Assembly (NCBI GenBank): GCA_016713535.1
Contig: JADJOY010000033.1
Location: forward strand, 66,935 to 130,934
Direction of reading: 5' to 3'
Origin: Deltaproteobacteria bacterium
Lineage (GTDB): Bacteria > JADJOY01
Length of the DNA stretch: 64,000 bases
Shown: in pieces, positions 63,520 through 64,000 of the stretch
Numbering within the stretch: the stretch's first letter is position 1
Layout: each line of letters starts with the position of its first letter
Translations under genes and position numbers: made by a program
Notes under the pieces: generated by a model
Databases searched by the model: none
What the model was told of the DNA's origin: nothing
The model's input: the letters and a program-made list of their open reading frames with translations, nothing else

Positions 63520-64000
63520 TCACCCGCGCACGTACAGGAACGACCCGCCGCGGGTGAGGTCGATGATCCGCTCGTTCACCGGGCGGCGCGTCGTGAAGCA
63601 GCCGCGGCTCCAGAGCGGCGGCCACTGGGCATGGAACACGATCGCGCGCTTGCGGCACAGCGCGTTTCGGTCCTCGAGTCCGTCGACGCGCATCGAGCGC
63701 CCCCACCTCCCGCGGTACTCCTCGGCCGTGACGAAGGCGCCGACCAGCGACTCGCCCGAGCCCGATCCGCCGTCGAACCGGGTGGCGTGGAAGTCACCCG
63801 AACCGATCCCGTGCGACACGTGCGCCGCGAGCACGGTCGCGCCGCTCGTCGTGTCGACGATCCACAGCCGCTTCCGCACGACCGCGCGCTCGTAGTCGAC
63901 GAGGATCAGATACCGCCGCTCGTGGATCCGAGCGGCGTGGTGCACCGCCGCCTCACGCGCCGCCGCGAGAAGGTCCCGCGGTGCCCGCTCGGGCCAGAGC
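63520..64000 (-). CDS. Murein L,D-transpeptidase catalytic-domain protein (YkuD_2 type), N-terminus beyond the window
   Basis: Open to the right edge without a start, so the first part is missing; at least 160 residues remain. Seen: YLILVDYERAVVRKRLWIVD, VLAAHVSHGIGSGDFHAT, SLVGAFVTAEEYRG, the catalytic-region His in IVFHAQW and the Cys in SRGCFTTRRPVNERIID, in the order of the 'L,D-transpeptidase catalytic domain family' (PF13645). The family is associated with cross-linking or anchoring to peptidoglycan; typical members end LFIYY-like, here LYVRG. Convergent with the epimerase gene, 12 bp apart. Confidence 0.8.
   Translation of the reverse strand, partial: LWPERAPRDLLAAAREAAVHHAARIHERRYLILVDYERAVVRKRLWIVDTTSGATVLAAHVSHGIGSGDFHATRFDGGSGSGESLVGAFVTAEEYRGRWGRSMRVDGLEDRNALCRKRAIVFHAQWPPLWSRGCFTTRRPVNERIIDLTRGGSFLYVRG

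Overview
The window is 64 kb of very GC-rich (about 70%), gene-dense bacterial DNA with no rRNA, tRNA, CRISPR array or intact mobile element that I can recognise. Many secreted lipoproteins, a eukaryote-like Ser/Thr kinase, TPR/HEAT proteins, a giant TPR-CHAT protein, MopE-type Cys/Asp repeats, GC-rich intergenic hairpins and several NAD-epimerase and sterol-desaturase-family enzymes suggest a Myxococcota-like or related uncultured 'deltaproteobacterial' lineage. This is inferred from gene style, not from a marker gene. The sequence behaves like an imperfectly polished assembly. At least eight genes are split by single-base indels, mostly in short G/C runs, and 53.9-54.5 kb contains a 34-base G run and a 71-base G/C-only stretch that look artefactual.

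Layout. 0.2-3.8 kb (+): a lipoprotein, a small secreted protein, a Crp/Fnr-type regulator and a Ser/Thr kinase with a C-terminal globin domain (split by a one-base insertion). 3.8-8.8 kb (-): site-2-protease-like M50 protein, zinc-ribbon membrane protein, threonine ammonia-lyase, NAD-epimerase and FMN reductase. 8.9-11.6 kb (+): 2-hydroxyacid dehydrogenase, methyltransferase and a small membrane protein. 11.8-15.1 kb (-): AhpD-like protein, then an RnfD/UnbU-like membrane protein coupled to a CRTAC1/UnbV secreted protein. 15.4-16.1 kb (-): VapBC-type toxin-antitoxin. 16.7-24.0 kb: four large exported proteins of unknown role. 24.5-26.0 kb (-): TauE/SafE-DUF1634 transport genes, one damaged. 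26.4-31.5 kb (+): GH31 lipoprotein, DUF2167 protein and PHB-depolymerase-like esterase. 31.5-34.7 kb (-): M23 endopeptidase and SerC. 34.9-45.1 kb (+): HEAT and TPR proteins, then a two-gene unit of a DUF1318 lipoprotein and a 2758-residue TolB-propeller/TPR/CHAT lipoprotein. 45.2-52.0 kb: two small genes, a membrane fatty-acid/sterol hydroxylase, and a TetR-headed operon of 3beta-HSD-like dehydrogenase, GMC oxidoreductase and aldehyde dehydrogenase. 52.4-54.5 kb: SH3-M48 pair and a wrecked toxin-antitoxin locus. 54.6-61.2 kb (-): hybrid histidine kinase, AAA/TPR signalling ATPase and GNAT protein. 61.4-64.0 kb: second hydroxylase, another NAD-epimerase and an edge-truncated L,D-transpeptidase.

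How genes may work together. The Crp/Fnr regulator and the kinase-globin are 25 bp apart and could form a redox- or gas-responsive unit. The TetR gene is preceded by a cluster of GAAAC/GTTTC half-sites and probably controls the downstream alcohol-to-acid oxidation genes. The kinase-globin and the TolB-TPR-CHAT lipoprotein are the best candidates for undescribed systems. A family of palindromic GC-rich repeats, including a roughly 100-bp three-hairpin composite present twice, occupies most larger intergenic gaps.
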